Assembly (NCBI GenBank): GCA_027214125.1
Contig: JAPWHF010000019.1
Span: forward strand, 1-61,179
Direction of reading: 5' to 3'
DNA: 61,179 nt
From: Zoogloeaceae bacterium G21618-S1
Lineage (GTDB): Bacteria > Pseudomonadota > Gammaproteobacteria > Burkholderiales > Rhodocyclaceae
Under the pieces are notes generated by a model. It was given only the letters and a program-made list of their open reading frames with translations, was not told the DNA's origin and ran no database searches. The stretch's first letter is position 1. Every line of letters starts with the position of its first letter. The position numbers were made by a program, and so were the translations under genes. This document shows positions 35,189 to 46,618 of the stretch, in pieces.

Positions 35189-36442
35189 ATGTTCGACAAA
35201 ACCATGCAAATCGCCGGCTACGACCCCGAGTTGTGGGGCGCCATCGAAGCCGAGCGCCAGCGTCAGGAAGACCACATCGAGCTCATCGCCTCGGAAAACT
35301 ACGCCAGCCCGCGCGTCATGCAGGCGCAAGGCACCGTGCTCACCAACAAGTACGCCGAAGGCTATCCGCGCAAGCGCTACTACGGCGGCTGCGAGCATGT
35401 GGATGTGGTCGAGCAGCTGGCCATCGACCGCGTCAAGCAGCTGTTCAGCGCCGACTGGGCCAACGTGCAGCCGCACTCCGGCTCGCAGGCCAACGCGGCG
35501 GTGTATCTGGCGCTGATCAAGCCGGGCGACACCATCCTCGGCATGAGCCTGGCTCACGGCGGCCACCTCACCCACGGCGCCAAGGTGAACTTCTCGGGCA
35601 AGATCTTCAACGCCGTGCAGTACGGCGTGACCGATGAGGGCGTGATCGACTACGACGCGCTCGAAGCGCAAGCCGTCGAGTGCCAGCCCAAGATGATCGT
35701 CGCCGGCTTTTCGGCCTACGCCCGCCATCTGGACTTCCCGCGCTTCCGTGCCATTGCCGACAAGGTCGGCGCGCTGCTGTTTGTCGACATGGCCCACGTC
35801 GCCGGTCTGGTCGCCACGGGGCTCTACCCCAACCCGGTGCCCTTTGCCGACATCGTCACCAGCACCACGCACAAAACCCTGCGCGGCCCGCGCGGCGGCA
35901 TCATCATTGGCAGGGCGAATGCCGAGATCGAAAAGAAGATCGCCTCCATGGTCTTCCCCGGCACGCAAGGCGGCCCGCTGATGCATGTCATCGCCGCCAA
36001 GGCCGTGGCCTTCAAGGAAGCGCTGGAGCCGGCCTTTGCCGACTACCAGAAAGATGTGATCGCCAACGCCCGCGCCATGGCGGCGGTGTTCATCGAACGC
36101 GGCTACAAGATCGTCTCCGGCGGCACCGACGACCACCTCTTCCTGGTCGACCTGATCGCCAAGGGCATGACCGGCAAAGCCGCTGACGCAGCCCTCGGCG
36201 CCGCACACATCACCGTCAACATGAACACCGTGCCCAACGATCCGCAGTCGCCCTTCGTCACCAGCGGCATCCGCATCGGCGCGCCGGCCGTCACCACGCG
36301 CGGCTTCGGCATTACCGAGGTGAGTGCACTGGCCGGCTGGATCTGTGACATCCTCGACGATATCGAGAACCCGGCCGTGATCGACGCGGTGCGCGCCAAG
36401 GTCGCCGAGGTGTGCGCGCGCTTCCCCGTCTACGGCCGCTAA
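35189..36442 (+). CDS. glyA: serine hydroxymethyltransferase
   Basis: A 417-residue SHMT of standard length. The PLP lysine is K229 in [13 protein letters not shown], the same number as in E. coli GlyA. The N-terminal block [14 protein letters not shown] is intact. It interconverts glycine plus methylene-THF with serine and thus links the glycine cleavage genes before it to the serine dehydratase after it. Confidence 0.98.
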   Translation: MFDKTMQIAGYDPELWGAIEAERQRQEDHIELIASENYASPRVMQAQGTVLTNKYAEGYPRKRYYGGCEHVDVVEQLAIDRVKQLFSADWANVQPHSGSQANAAVYLALIKPGDTILGMSLAHGGHLTHGAKVNFSGKIFNAVQYGVTDEGVIDYDALEAQAVECQPKMIVAGFSAYARHLDFPRFRAIADKVGALLFVDMAHVAGLVATGLYPNPVPFADIVTSTTHKTLRGPRGGIIIGRANAEIEKKIASMVFPGTQGGPLMHVIAAKAVAFKEALEPAFADYQKDVIANARAMAAVFIERGYKIVSGGTDDHLFLVDLIAKGMTGKAADAALGAAHITVNMNTVPNDPQSPFVTSGIRIGAPAVTTRGFGITEVSALAGWICDILDDIENPAVIDAVRAKVAEVCARFPVYGR

Positions 36443-36458
36443 ACCGGAGCGAACCGCC

Positions 36459-37838
<1,380 letters not shown>

Positions 37839-37869
37839 AACAGACACCGTCCGACAACGAGGAATCACG

Positions 37870-39003
37870 ATGAGCGATACCACTCACGACACCCCCACGC
37901 TGCGCACCCCGCTGTACGACCTGCATGTGTCGCTCGGCGCCAAGATGGTGCCCTTCGCCGGCTACGCCATGCCGGTTCAGTACCCGACCGGGATCATCAA
38001 GGAGCATACCCACACCCGCACCGAGGCCGGCCTGTTCGACGTCTCGCACATGGGCCAGGTGCGGCTCACCGGCCCCGACGCGGCCGCCGCACTTGAGTCG
38101 CTGGTGCCGGTCGACATCATCGACCTGCCCGTCGGCATGCAGCGCTACGCCGTGTTCACCAACGAGGCCGGCGGGGTGATGGACGACCTGATGGTCGCCA
38201 ATGCCGGCAATGACAGTCTGTTCGTGGTGGTCAATGCCGGCTGCAAGGCGCAGGACATCGCCCACATGCAAAAGCATCTGTCCGGCCGCTGCTCCGTCGA
38301 GGTGCTCGACGATCGCGCCCTGCTCGCACTGCAAGGCCCGGCCGCCGCCACCGTGATGGCACGCCTCGCCCCGGCCACCGCCGAGATGATCTTCATGAAC
38401 TTCACCTCGGTCACGCTGGTCGGCGTCGAGTGCTACATCAGCCGCTCGGGCTACACCGGTGAAGATGGCTACGAGATTTCGGTGCCCGCCGACAAGGCCG
38501 AGGCGCTCGCCCGCGAACTGCTGGCCCAGCCCGAAGTGCTGCCAATCGGCCTGGGTGCGCGCGACTCGCTACGCCTCGAAGCCGGCCTGTGCCTGTACGG
38601 CCATGATCTGGATGTGAATACCTCGCCGGTCGAGAGCAGCCTGCTGTGGGCGCTGTCCAAGCCGCGCCGTGCCGATGGCGCACGCCCTGGCGGCTACCCC
38701 GGCGCCGAGATCATCTTCGGCCAGATCGCCAATGGCGTGTCGCGCAAGCGCGTCGGCCTGCTGCCGCAAGCGCGCGTGCCGGTGCGCGAAGGCGCCGAAG
38801 TCGTCGATGAAACCGGCCGTCAGGTCGGTGTGGTCACCAGCGGCGGCTTCGGCCCCACCTTGGGCGCGCCCGTCGCCATGGGCTATGTTGAAACCGCGCT
38901 GGCCAAGCCGGGCACCGCGCTGACCGCCATCGTGCGCGGCAAGCCGGTGCCCATCGAAGTGGCCAAAGCGCCCTTCGTGCCGCAACGCTACTACCGCGGC
39001 TGA
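37870..39003 (+). CDS. gcvT: aminomethyltransferase (glycine cleavage T protein)
   Basis: A 377-residue T protein. Recognisable blocks are [14 protein letters not shown] near the N-terminus, the folate-site region [11 protein letters not shown], and [16 protein letters not shown] in the middle. It releases ammonia from the H-bound aminomethyl group and forms methylene-THF. It lies after sdaA rather than beside gcvH and gcvP, a rearranged order, but on the same strand with short gaps. Confidence 0.95.
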   Translation: MSDTTHDTPTLRTPLYDLHVSLGAKMVPFAGYAMPVQYPTGIIKEHTHTRTEAGLFDVSHMGQVRLTGPDAAAALESLVPVDIIDLPVGMQRYAVFTNEAGGVMDDLMVANAGNDSLFVVVNAGCKAQDIAHMQKHLSGRCSVEVLDDRALLALQGPAAATVMARLAPATAEMIFMNFTSVTLVGVECYISRSGYTGEDGYEISVPADKAEALARELLAQPEVLPIGLGARDSLRLEAGLCLYGHDLDVNTSPVESSLLWALSKPRRADGARPGGYPGAEIIFGQIANGVSRKRVGLLPQARVPVREGAEVVDETGRQVGVVTSGGFGPTLGAPVAMGYVETALAKPGTALTAIVRGKPVPIEVAKAPFVPQRYYRG

Positions 39004-39010
39004 ACCGCCC

Positions 39011-39033
39011 CGCCGGGCGCCCCCCGCCCGGCG
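39011..39033 (+). other. GC stem-loop between gcvT and purU
   Basis: CGCCGGGCG and CGCCCGGCG form a perfect 9-bp stem with a 5-C loop. No T tract follows, so it is more likely an mRNA processing or stability element within the operon than a full terminator. Confidence 0.45.
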
Positions 39034-39058
39034 CGCCCGGACCATTGAGCACCACGCC

Positions 39059-39931
39059 ATGACCTCTGCCAACCTCGCCCCCGAATTCATCCTCGCTGTC
39101 GCCTGCCCCAGCGCCAAGGGACAGATCGCTGCCATCTCCGGCTTTGTCGACACACACGGCGGCTACATCAAGGAATTCGCAGTCTTTGATGACGAGATCG
39201 AAGACCGCATTTATGTGCGCGCGGTGTTTCGCGTCGACTCGAACCGCACGCCAGCGCTGGCCGATTTGCGCGACGCCTTCGCCCCGCTGGCCGAGCGCTT
39301 CGGCATGGACTGGCGGCTGACCGACGCCGCCGCCCTGCCCAAAGTGCTGCTGATGGTGTCGCGCTTTGACCACTGCCTCAACGACCTGCTCTACCGCTGG
39401 CGCATGGGCGAGCTGCGCATGGCGATTCCGGCGATTGTCTCCAACCACCCGGACCTCGCCCCGCAGGCCGAAGCGGCCGGCGTGCCCTTCCACCACCTGC
39501 CGGTCAGCGCCGCCAACCGTGCGGAGCAAGAAGCGCAACTGCTCGCGCTGATCGACAGCACGGGCACCGATCTGGTGGTGCTCGCCCGCTACATGCAAAT
39601 TCTCTCGCCGGCGCTGTGCACCGCGCTGGCCGGCCGGGCGATCAACATCCACCACTCCTTCCTGCCCGGCTTCAAGGGCGCCAAGCCTTATCACCAGGCC
39701 CATGCCCGCGGCGTCAAACTGATCGGCGCCACCGCCCATTACGTGACCACCGATCTGGACGAAGGCCCGATCATCGAACAAGTGGTCGAGCGGGTAAATC
39801 ACAGCCACCGCCCCGACGATCTGCTCGCCGTCGGCCGCGACATGGAGTCGCTCGCCCTGGCCCGCGCGGTGCGCCTCCACATCGAGCAGCGCGTCTTCCT
39901 CAACGGCGACAAGACCGTCGTCCTGAGCTGA
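39059..39931 (+). CDS. purU: formyltetrahydrofolate deformylase
   Basis: A 290-residue PurU: N-terminal ACT domain (about 8-85) and C-terminal formyl-transferase domain (about 95-280) with the catalytic Asn/His/Asp region in INIHHSFLPGFKGAKPY and TTDLDEGPII. It hydrolyses 10-formyl-THF to formate and THF, balancing one-carbon pools. Its place after gcvT suggests it recycles THF when glycine is used as carbon source. Confidence 0.93.
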   Translation: MTSANLAPEFILAVACPSAKGQIAAISGFVDTHGGYIKEFAVFDDEIEDRIYVRAVFRVDSNRTPALADLRDAFAPLAERFGMDWRLTDAAALPKVLLMVSRFDHCLNDLLYRWRMGELRMAIPAIVSNHPDLAPQAEAAGVPFHHLPVSAANRAEQEAQLLALIDSTGTDLVVLARYMQILSPALCTALAGRAINIHHSFLPGFKGAKPYHQAHARGVKLIGATAHYVTTDLDEGPIIEQVVERVNHSHRPDDLLAVGRDMESLALARAVRLHIEQRVFLNGDKTVVLS

Positions 39932-39938
39932 ACGAACC

Positions 39939-40331
39939 ATGAACCAGATCTTCATCGAGAACATTCGCGCGCAGGCCCAGGTCGGCATCTACCCCGAAGA
40001 GCTCGCCGTCAGCCAGCCGGTTGTCCTCTCGCTGCGCCTCGGCATCCACGGACGCGCCGCGCACAGCGACCGGATCGAAGACACCATCGACTACGCCGTG
40101 CTGGTCGCGCGCGTGCGCAGCGCGCTGGCGCAGCGCCGCTTCGGCCTGCTCGAGCATCTGGCCGAGCACCTCACCGGCCTGATCTTCGACGAGTTCCGTC
40201 CGCTGTCGGTCGAGCTGTCGGTGCATAAGCCCGATGTGCTGCCCGAGGTCGGCCGGGTCGGCGTGATGATCGCGCGCGAGCTTGAGCAACACATCAGCGT
40301 CGCCAGCCCGGCGCGTTACGAAACGGCCTGA
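39939..40331 (+). CDS. folB: dihydroneopterin aldolase family protein
   Basis: A 130-residue FolB/FolX-type protein. Conserved features are VGIYPEELAVSQP (pterin-binding region), LLEHLAEHL, and VHKPDVLP with the conserved lysine. It starts 7 bases after purU. FolB makes the folate pterin precursor; FolX-like epimerase activity is an alternative. Clustering with folate-using enzymes supports a folate role. Confidence 0.85.
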   Translation: MNQIFIENIRAQAQVGIYPEELAVSQPVVLSLRLGIHGRAAHSDRIEDTIDYAVLVARVRSALAQRRFGLLEHLAEHLTGLIFDEFRPLSVELSVHKPDVLPEVGRVGVMIARELEQHISVASPARYETA

Positions 40332-40376
40332 ACCCGCGCGCAACGCAGGCCACGCCGCGATGAACGATAATCGCGC

Positions 40377-42182
40377 ATGGCCCGTCGCTCCCCCTCCGCT
40401 CCCAACCGTCCAGTCGGTTCCCGCAAAGTCTCCACCCTTCGGGGTCTGTGGCCGTTTCTGCGGCCCTACCGCGCCCGCATCGCGCTCGCCTTTGTGCTGC
40501 TGTGCCTGGCCTCGGCCACGCTGCTGCTGGTGCCGCTGGCCTTTCGCGATCTCATCGACGCCGGCTTCGGCAAGACCGCACAACCGCCGACCGGCCTGCT
40601 CGGCGGGCTCAGCCTGAACGACCACTTTCTGGCCTTGTTTGCGCTGGCCAGCGTGTGGGCACTGGCCGTGGCCGGGCGCTACTACACGGTGTCATGGATT
40701 GGTGAGCGCGCCACGGCCGACCTGCGCAGTGCGGTGTATGCGCGGGTGCTCCGGCAGTCGCCCCAGTTCTTCGAAACCACCCAGACCGGCGAAGTGCTCT
40801 CGCGCCTGACCGGCGACACCACCTTGATCCAGACCATGGTCGGCAGCTCGATCTCGATGGGCCTGCGCAGCCTGTTTCAGTTTATCGGCGGCATGATCAT
40901 GCTGGCGGTGACCAGCTTCCACCTGTTTTCGCTCAACCTCGGTCTGATGGCCGTGCTCGCCCTGCCGATCTTCGTCATTGGCCGCAAGGTGCGAACCCTC
41001 TCGCGCGAGTCGCAAGACCGCATCGCCGACGCCTCGGCGCTGGCCGGCGAAATCCTCAACGCCATGCCGACCGTGCAGGCCTACACCCAGGAGCCGGCCG
41101 AAGCGCAGCGCTTTGCCGCACGCACCGAAACCAGCTTCCTCACCGCCATCCGCCGCACGCGGGTACGCGCCGCGCTCACCGCGCTGATCATTACCGCGAT
41201 CATGGGCACCATCATCTTCGTGCTGTGGATTGGCGCACGCCAGGTCGCCGCCGGCACCATGACCGAAGGCCAGCTCTTCTCCTTCGTGCTCTATGCCGCG
41301 CTGGTTGCCGGCGGCGTGGGCACGCTGGCCGAAGTGTGGGGCGACGCCATGCGCGCCGCCGGTGCCACCGAGCGCCTACTTGACCTGCTGCACGCCGAGC
41401 CGGCCATTCGCGAAGCCGCCACGCCCATCGCGCCCGCCGCATCGGCACAGGCCGCCATCCGCTTCGACCATGTGCGCTTTGCCTACCCCGCCCGCCCACA
41501 ACTGAACGCGTTGGACGACATCTGCCTCGACATCGCGCCGGGCGAATCCGTCGCGCTGGTCGGCCCCTCGGGCGCCGGCAAAACCACCTTGTTCCAGCTG
41601 CTGCTGCGCTATTACGAGGTGTCGGACGGCAGCATCGCCATCAATGGCCAGGACATCCGCCAGCTCAGCCTGCGCGACCTGCGCAAGGACATCGCCATCG
41701 TCCCGCAAGACCCGGTGATTTTCTCGGCCAGCGCGATGGACAACATCCGTTATGGCCGCAGCGACGCCAGCGACGAAGAAGTAATACAAGCCGCCCGCGC
41801 CGCGCGGGTCGATGAATTCATCGACCGTCTGCCGGAGGGTTATCAGACCTTTCTGGGGGAGCGCGGCACCCGCCTGTCGGGTGGTCAGCGCCAGCGCGTC
41901 GCCATTGCCCGCGCCATGCTCAAGGGCGCCCGCCTGCTGATGCTGGATGAGGCCACCAGCGCGCTCGACGCCGAGTCGGAAATACTCGTTCAGCAAGGCC
42001 TCGCCGCCGCCATGGCCGGGCGCACCACGCTGATCATCGCCCATCGTCTGGCGACGGTTCAGCAAGTCGATCGGATTGTGGTGATGGACGCCGGGCGCAT
42101 CGTCGAAATCGGCACGCCGGACGACTTGCGCCGCCAGGGCGGGCTGTACGCCCGGCTGGCCTCGCTACAGCTGGATTTGTAA
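40377..42182 (+). CDS. ABC exporter, fused permease-ATPase (MsbA-like)
   Basis: A 601-residue half-transporter. An ABC transmembrane domain (about 25-310, six helices) precedes the nucleotide-binding domain (about 365-600) with Walker A GPSGAGKTTL, signature LSGGQRQRVAIARA and Walker B LLMLDEATSALD. It would work as a homodimer exporting lipid, peptide or drug. The head-to-tail gap to folB is 45 bases with no clear terminator, so read-through is possible. Its stop lies 11 bases from the convergent diguanylate cyclase stop. Confidence 0.92.
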   Translation: MARRSPSAPNRPVGSRKVSTLRGLWPFLRPYRARIALAFVLLCLASATLLLVPLAFRDLIDAGFGKTAQPPTGLLGGLSLNDHFLALFALASVWALAVAGRYYTVSWIGERATADLRSAVYARVLRQSPQFFETTQTGEVLSRLTGDTTLIQTMVGSSISMGLRSLFQFIGGMIMLAVTSFHLFSLNLGLMAVLALPIFVIGRKVRTLSRESQDRIADASALAGEILNAMPTVQAYTQEPAEAQRFAARTETSFLTAIRRTRVRAALTALIITAIMGTIIFVLWIGARQVAAGTMTEGQLFSFVLYAALVAGGVGTLAEVWGDAMRAAGATERLLDLLHAEPAIREAATPIAPAASAQAAIRFDHVRFAYPARPQLNALDDICLDIAPGESVALVGPSGAGKTTLFQLLLRYYEVSDGSIAINGQDIRQLSLRDLRKDIAIVPQDPVIFSASAMDNIRYGRSDASDEEVIQAARAARVDEFIDRLPEGYQTFLGERGTRLSGGQRQRVAIARAMLKGARLLMLDEATSALDAESEILVQQGLAAAMAGRTTLIIAHRLATVQQVDRIVVMDAGRIVEIGTPDDLRRQGGLYARLASLQLDL

Positions 42183-42193
42183 GCCGCGCGCCC

Positions 42194-43237
42194 TCAGGCC
42201 GCCAGCATCACCCGATTCCGTCCGCCCGTCTTGGCTTCGTAAAGCGCCTTGTCGGCGCGCTGAAACAGGCTTTCCATATCGTCGCGCAGGCCGCGCTTGG
42301 CGACACCGATCGAAATCGTGAACTGGGAAATGGCCATTTTGTCGTGGCGACGGACCAGGCGCAGCTTTTCGACGGTATCGCGGATCGTTTCCGCAATGCC
42401 CCTGGCCTGCTCGGTCGAGCACTGCGGCAAGAGCACGGCAAACTCTTCACCGCCGTAGCGCACCGGCACGGCGCTGCCGGGGATCAGGCGCTTCACCGTT
42501 TGCGCAACCTTGCGAATCACCACATCGCCCACCGCATGGCCGTAGGTGTCGTTGATCCGTTTGAAGTGGTCGATATCGAGCACCATCATGGACGCCCCAC
42601 CCTCGGCGTCTTCGCTCAATACCCGCGCCATTTCCACCTCCATGCCGCGGCGATTGAGCAGTCCGGTCAAGGGGTCGGTCATGGTTTCACGACGATGCCG
42701 CTCCAGCTCGCCGCGCAACTGCCGAGCTTCCTGATCAGCCGTCTCAAGGTTCTTCTTGAGTACCGCATTGGTCTCGCTCGCCTTGAGCGCCGACTCAAGC
42801 AGGCTTTTCGCAACCTGTTTGATATGCAGCGCATCGTTGGAGCGTCCGATACTGCCGATATTTTCCTGCAAGGACGCCTGGTATTCCGATGAGCCCTGAT
42901 CAGCCGTACGCAGGCTCTCCATCAGACCGTCGAGCAAACGCTCTACATCGGTACCCACACCGCGATAGCGACGAATCGCCTCCGCCGCCAGATGTTCTTC
43001 GTAGAGTTCGGCAACAAAGAAGGCGTCCAGCGGTTTACCCGCCGCAAGCTGTCCGTCAATCGCGGCGCTGATCTCTTGATGCTTGCCATCGAAATAGGCA
43101 TGTACAACGGCATAATGTACCGGTGTCGTGCTCAAACAATGCGCAAACAGAAAATCAATCACCCGAAAGGCGACGTCATCGCCCCGCACGGCGGCATTCA
43201 TCGGAGTGGCTGAAGATTCCATTTCAGACGTCGTCAT
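42194..43237 (-). CDS. diguanylate cyclase (GGDEF)
   Basis: A 347-residue cytoplasmic protein. A helical N-terminal region of about 170 residues with a coiled coil (about 150-180) precedes the GGDEF domain (about 182-345), whose active-site motif is GGEEF in VRYGGEEFAVLLP. There are no transmembrane segments. The RxxD inhibitory site usually five residues before the motif is absent, so product inhibition by that route is unlikely. The N-terminal sensory part is not recognised. It has no regulatory neighbour. Confidence 0.9.
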   Translation of the reverse strand: MTTSEMESSATPMNAAVRGDDVAFRVIDFLFAHCLSTTPVHYAVVHAYFDGKHQEISAAIDGQLAAGKPLDAFFVAELYEEHLAAEAIRRYRGVGTDVERLLDGLMESLRTADQGSSEYQASLQENIGSIGRSNDALHIKQVAKSLLESALKASETNAVLKKNLETADQEARQLRGELERHRRETMTDPLTGLLNRRGMEVEMARVLSEDAEGGASMMVLDIDHFKRINDTYGHAVGDVVIRKVAQTVKRLIPGSAVPVRYGGEEFAVLLPQCSTEQARGIAETIRDTVEKLRLVRRHDKMAISQFTISIGVAKRGLRDDMESLFQRADKALYEAKTGGRNRVMLAA

Positions 43238-43450
43238 GCTGACCTCATCGAATATCGCATTTTCCTACTACACACTCGGCATCCAGCGCCTGCACGCTCA
43301 TCCATTGGTGATAGCGCAAAAAAAACTGCGGCATTATGACAGACATACTGCTGTCATCACCATTCCCATCATGTGGCTAATGCTACTGCAGTGCACTACG
43401 CCCCACGCTGGATTATGCTGTCGAACTCATCCATTTGGCCGAACCCAGCC

Positions 43451-43783
43451 ATGGCCCAGCACACCCCCTACCTCGATACCCCACTTACCCGCCAGACGGT
43501 CGACGCGCTCGATCAGCCAACCGTGCTCGACTTCGGCGCCAACTGGTGCGGTTACTGTCGCGGCGCCAGCGCCATGGTGCAAACCGCGCTGGCGCGACAC
43601 CCGAACGTGCAGCATATGCGCGTGGAAGACGGCCCGGGCCGGCGCCTTGGGCGCAGCTTTGGCGTCAAACTGTGGCCCACGCTGGTTTTTCTTGAAAACG
43701 GCCAGGAGGTCGCTCGCCTGGTCCGCCCGGACGACGATGCCGCCCTTGAGCAGGCGCTGACCCTGATTGACCCGACGCCATGA
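43451..43783 (+). CDS. thioredoxin-fold protein
   Basis: About 110 residues from ATG 43451; an ATG at 43415 is also possible, and neither has a strong ribosome site. The redox motif is WCGYC (C33 and C36), and the cis-proline block is KLWPTLVFLENG. It lacks a signal peptide, so it is cytoplasmic. Its stop overlaps the start of the next gene (ATGA), a small Fe-S protein, suggesting the two act together. Confidence 0.85.
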   Translation: MAQHTPYLDTPLTRQTVDALDQPTVLDFGANWCGYCRGASAMVQTALARHPNVQHMRVEDGPGRRLGRSFGVKLWPTLVFLENGQEVARLVRPDDDAALEQALTLIDPTP

Positions 43784-44496
43784 GCACCGATTTCGGCGCT
43801 CTTGACCGGGTCGGCCTCAACTTGCAGGCAGTGTTCGATCTCAATGCCTTGCCCACCCAGGCACGAGATCGGCTGGCACGCGCCTTCGACGGCGCGCACC
43901 GCTATCGCCAGCTCATCCTCATCGGCAATGCCGGGCCGACCCTATGGCGATCGGTCTGCGCGGACGGCCTCGCCGCAGACCACCCCATCGACGACTTCAG
44001 CATCCGCACGGTCGAACGCTGGTTTGCACAGCACAGCCCCGGCCACCGAATGCACCGGCTCTACCCGGGCAACGCGCCGGTCGACCTGCAAGCGCTCGGC
44101 CAACTCGCTGGCTGGCACCACCCCAGCCCGTTCAAGATCGGCATCCACGCCGAGCGGGGCACCTGGTTTGCCTACCGCGTCGCGCTGCTGGCCGACACCG
44201 ACCTGCCACCCACCACCGCGCCGGCCACCCCCTCGCCCTGCACCCGTTGCGCCGACACCCCCTGCATCGCCGCCTGCCCCGCCGGCGCCATGGCCGACGG
44301 TAACTTCGCCCTCGACGCCTGCATCGGCTACCGCCGCCAGAGCGGCTCGCGCTGCGCCAACACCTGCCTCGCCCGCCTCGCCTGCCCGGCCGGCAGCGTG
44401 CACCGCTATGACGCGGCGCAGATCCACCACGGTTATACCCATTCGCTACGCATGATCGAATGGTTCGCCACCAACGGCGCCCGGCGCACCGGATGA
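43780..44496 (+). CDS. QueG-like 4Fe-4S ferredoxin protein (short)
   Basis: A 238-residue protein resembling the C-terminal part of epoxyqueuosine reductase-type proteins. The main cluster motif CTRCADTPCIAACPAG fits C-x2-C-x4-C-x3-CP (about residues 152-167). The second cysteine group (RCANTCLARLACPAG) is irregular. It is well below normal QueG length (about 350-380), and no corrinoid-binding domain is evident, so true queuosine synthesis is doubtful. Overlap with the thioredoxin gene suggests electron transfer between the products. Confidence 0.65.
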   Translation: MSTDFGALDRVGLNLQAVFDLNALPTQARDRLARAFDGAHRYRQLILIGNAGPTLWRSVCADGLAADHPIDDFSIRTVERWFAQHSPGHRMHRLYPGNAPVDLQALGQLAGWHHPSPFKIGIHAERGTWFAYRVALLADTDLPPTTAPATPSPCTRCADTPCIAACPAGAMADGNFALDACIGYRRQSGSRCANTCLARLACPAGSVHRYDAAQIHHGYTHSLRMIEWFATNGARRTG

Positions 44497-44499
44497 GGT

Positions 44500-44514
44500 C
44501 GGGCAATTTGCCCG
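44500..44514. promoter_or_regulatory. 15-bp palindrome upstream of the histidine kinase gene
   Basis: CGGGCAATTTGCCCG is centred about 82 bp before the kinase ATG. The same palindrome, with one base changed in the centre, lies at the same distance before the first Sel1 gene (46642-46656). A TACACT -10-like hexamer lies at 44554-44559. It is a candidate binding site for the neighbouring response regulator. Confidence 0.55.
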
Positions 44515-44588
44515 GCGCACGGCCCACACCGCACCCCGCGCCTCACGGCGCAGTACACTGAGCGCCATCGCCCGCATGCAGCCCCCCC

Positions 44589-45989
44589 ATGCCCCCAGCC
44601 CCTGCTCATCCGCCGGGTTTTGATCTCAAGCGACACCTGGCGCTACGGGTCACCCTGTTCGCCTGCCTCATTGGCCTGGGCGCATCGGCCTTCGTCGTCG
44701 ACCACGCGGCGCGACGCATCCACGACCATGTGCGGCTCAGCGGCCCCACCGTCGAGCAGCTCATCGGCCGCGAGCTGGACGCCCCGCGCGACGGTTTCGA
44801 CCGCAGCGCCGACAGCCTGGACCTCGCCCTGCCCGACGCCCTGGGCCGGCTGCTCAGGCTGTGCATCGAGGTGCACACCTTCTACGCCAACCAGTCGCGC
44901 CAGCGCTGCTACCCGGACGCATCCGACGCGGCACCCGCGGCGGTGCGCGCGCTCCTGGCCTGGCAACTGGGCGACGCGGCGCGCCATGCCGGGCCGATCC
45001 GCCAGTACCCCGGCATCACCGTCGGCCATGTCACCGTCACCCCCGACCTCGACAGCGAAGCGGCCGCCCTGTGGCAACAGCTGCGCCTGGTGCTGGCCAT
45101 CAGCGCCGGCGTGCTGCTGCTCAACCTGCTGATCTACCTGCCAGTGCGCCGCGCGCTGCGCCCGACCGATCGGGTGCTCGACACCCTCCGCCGCCTCGAA
45201 CGCGGAGACCTCACCGCCCGCATGCCGCGCCCGGCGCTGGTCGAGCTGCGCCGCATCGCCGAAGGCTTCGACCACCTCGCCGAACGCCTGCAGCGCACCG
45301 ACCGCCGCCAGCGCCAGCTCGCCCAGCGCCTGCTCACCGTGCGCGAGCAGGAGCGCCGCCGGCTGGCGCGCGAGCTGCACGACGAGTTCGGCCAGTCGCT
45401 GGCCTCGATCCGCGCCGAAGCCGCCTGCGCCATCGACGCCCCGCCGGCCGAACGCAACGCCGCCATTGACGCCATCGCCCGCAGCACTGCCACGATGATG
45501 GACAACCTGCAGCGCATCCTCCACCAGTTACGACCGGTCGGGCTGGAAGAATTCGGCCTGCGCGCCAGCCTGACCCAACTGGCCGACACCGCCCGGCGCC
45601 ACCACCCGGCCTGCCGCATCGACCTGCACCTGGCCGACGACATCGACCGCCTCCCCGACGCGCTCACCGTCAGCCTCTACCGCATTGCCCAGGAAGGGCT
45701 GAGCAACGCCTTGCGCCACGGTGCGCCGCGCCAGATCCGCCTCGCGCTCGAACGCGACGCCCACGGCATGGCGCTCACCGTTGAAGACGACGGCACCAGC
45801 GGCGCGCAGGACACCCGCGGCAGCGGCCTCGGCGTGCTTGGCATGACCGAACGCGTCGAGGCCCTCGGCGGCCACTTTTCGCTCACCCCGCGCCAGCCCT
45901 GTGGCATGACGCTGCACGCCGGGTTCCCGCCCTCGGCACTGACCCATGGAGACCTCGCCGATGAGCATCCGCCTGCTGCTGGTCGATGA
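44589..45989 (+). CDS. NarX/UhpB-type sensor histidine kinase
   Basis: A 466-residue membrane kinase: TM1 (about 18-38), a periplasmic region of about 130 residues with two cysteines (in LRLCIEVH and QRCYPD), TM2 (about 165-185), HAMP, and a HisKA_3 dimerisation domain with the phospho-acceptor H264 in LARELHDEFGQSL. A C-terminal ATPase domain has GSGLGVLGMTERVEALGG. The periplasmic sensor is not recognised. The response regulator gene overlaps its 3' end by 29 bases. Together they probably control the Sel1/ExbB-like genes downstream. Confidence 0.9.
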   Translation: MPPAPAHPPGFDLKRHLALRVTLFACLIGLGASAFVVDHAARRIHDHVRLSGPTVEQLIGRELDAPRDGFDRSADSLDLALPDALGRLLRLCIEVHTFYANQSRQRCYPDASDAAPAAVRALLAWQLGDAARHAGPIRQYPGITVGHVTVTPDLDSEAAALWQQLRLVLAISAGVLLLNLLIYLPVRRALRPTDRVLDTLRRLERGDLTARMPRPALVELRRIAEGFDHLAERLQRTDRRQRQLAQRLLTVREQERRRLARELHDEFGQSLASIRAEAACAIDAPPAERNAAIDAIARSTATMMDNLQRILHQLRPVGLEEFGLRASLTQLADTARRHHPACRIDLHLADDIDRLPDALTVSLYRIAQEGLSNALRHGAPRQIRLALERDAHGMALTVEDDGTSGAQDTRGSGLGVLGMTERVEALGGHFSLTPRQPCGMTLHAGFPPSALTHGDLADEHPPAAGR

Positions 45990-46596
45990 CCACGCCGTGG
46001 TCCGCGAGGGCTACCGCCGCCTGCTCGAACGGCGCGGCGACCTGCGCATCGTGGCCGAAGCCGGCACCGCCGCCAGCGCGCTGAGCGCCGTGCGCGAACA
46101 CGCCCCCGACCTCGTCGTGCTCGACCTCGCCCTGCCCGACATGGGCGGCATCGAGCTGATCGGGCGACTGCGCCAGCGCGACCCGGCGCTGCGCATCCTC
46201 GCCTTCAGCATGCACCGCGACCCCTTGTTTGCCGCTCAGGCGCTCAAGGCCGGCGCGCTCGGCTATGTCACCAAGAGCAGTGAGCCATCGGTGCTGGTGC
46301 AGGGGGTGTATCGCGTCGCCGGCGGCGAGCGGACGCTGAGCCCCGACATCGCCCCGGAGCTGGCAATGAGCCTGCTCGACGACACGCCCGGCCCGCTGCA
46401 CGCCCTGTCGCCACGCGAGTTCGAGGTCCTGCGCCTGCTGCTCGACGGTGACGATCACGCACGCATTGGCGAACGCCTGCACATCAGCCCCAAAACCGTG
46501 CAGAACACCCACTACCAGATCAAGCGCAAGCTCGGCGCCCGAAGCGATATCGAGCTCGCCCGCCTGGCCACCGAACACGGTCTCGGACGCGGCTGA
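45961..46596 (+). CDS. NarL/FixJ-type response regulator
   Basis: A 211-residue regulator. The receiver (about 1-120) has acidic pocket VDDH and phospho-acceptor D55 in VVLDLALPD. The C-terminal LuxR-type HTH (about 145-205) contains LSPREFEVLRLLLDG and ISPKTVQNTHYQIKRKL. ATG 45961 has GGAG upstream. It overlaps the kinase gene and is the likely binder of the palindromes at 44500 and 46642. Confidence 0.92.
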   Translation: MSIRLLLVDDHAVVREGYRRLLERRGDLRIVAEAGTAASALSAVREHAPDLVVLDLALPDMGGIELIGRLRQRDPALRILAFSMHRDPLFAAQALKAGALGYVTKSSEPSVLVQGVYRVAGGERTLSPDIAPELAMSLLDDTPGPLHALSPREFEVLRLLLDGDDHARIGERLHISPKTVQNTHYQIKRKLGARSDIELARLATEHGLGRG

Positions 46597-46618
46597 ACCC
46601 CGCGCCCGCGTCGCCGGG

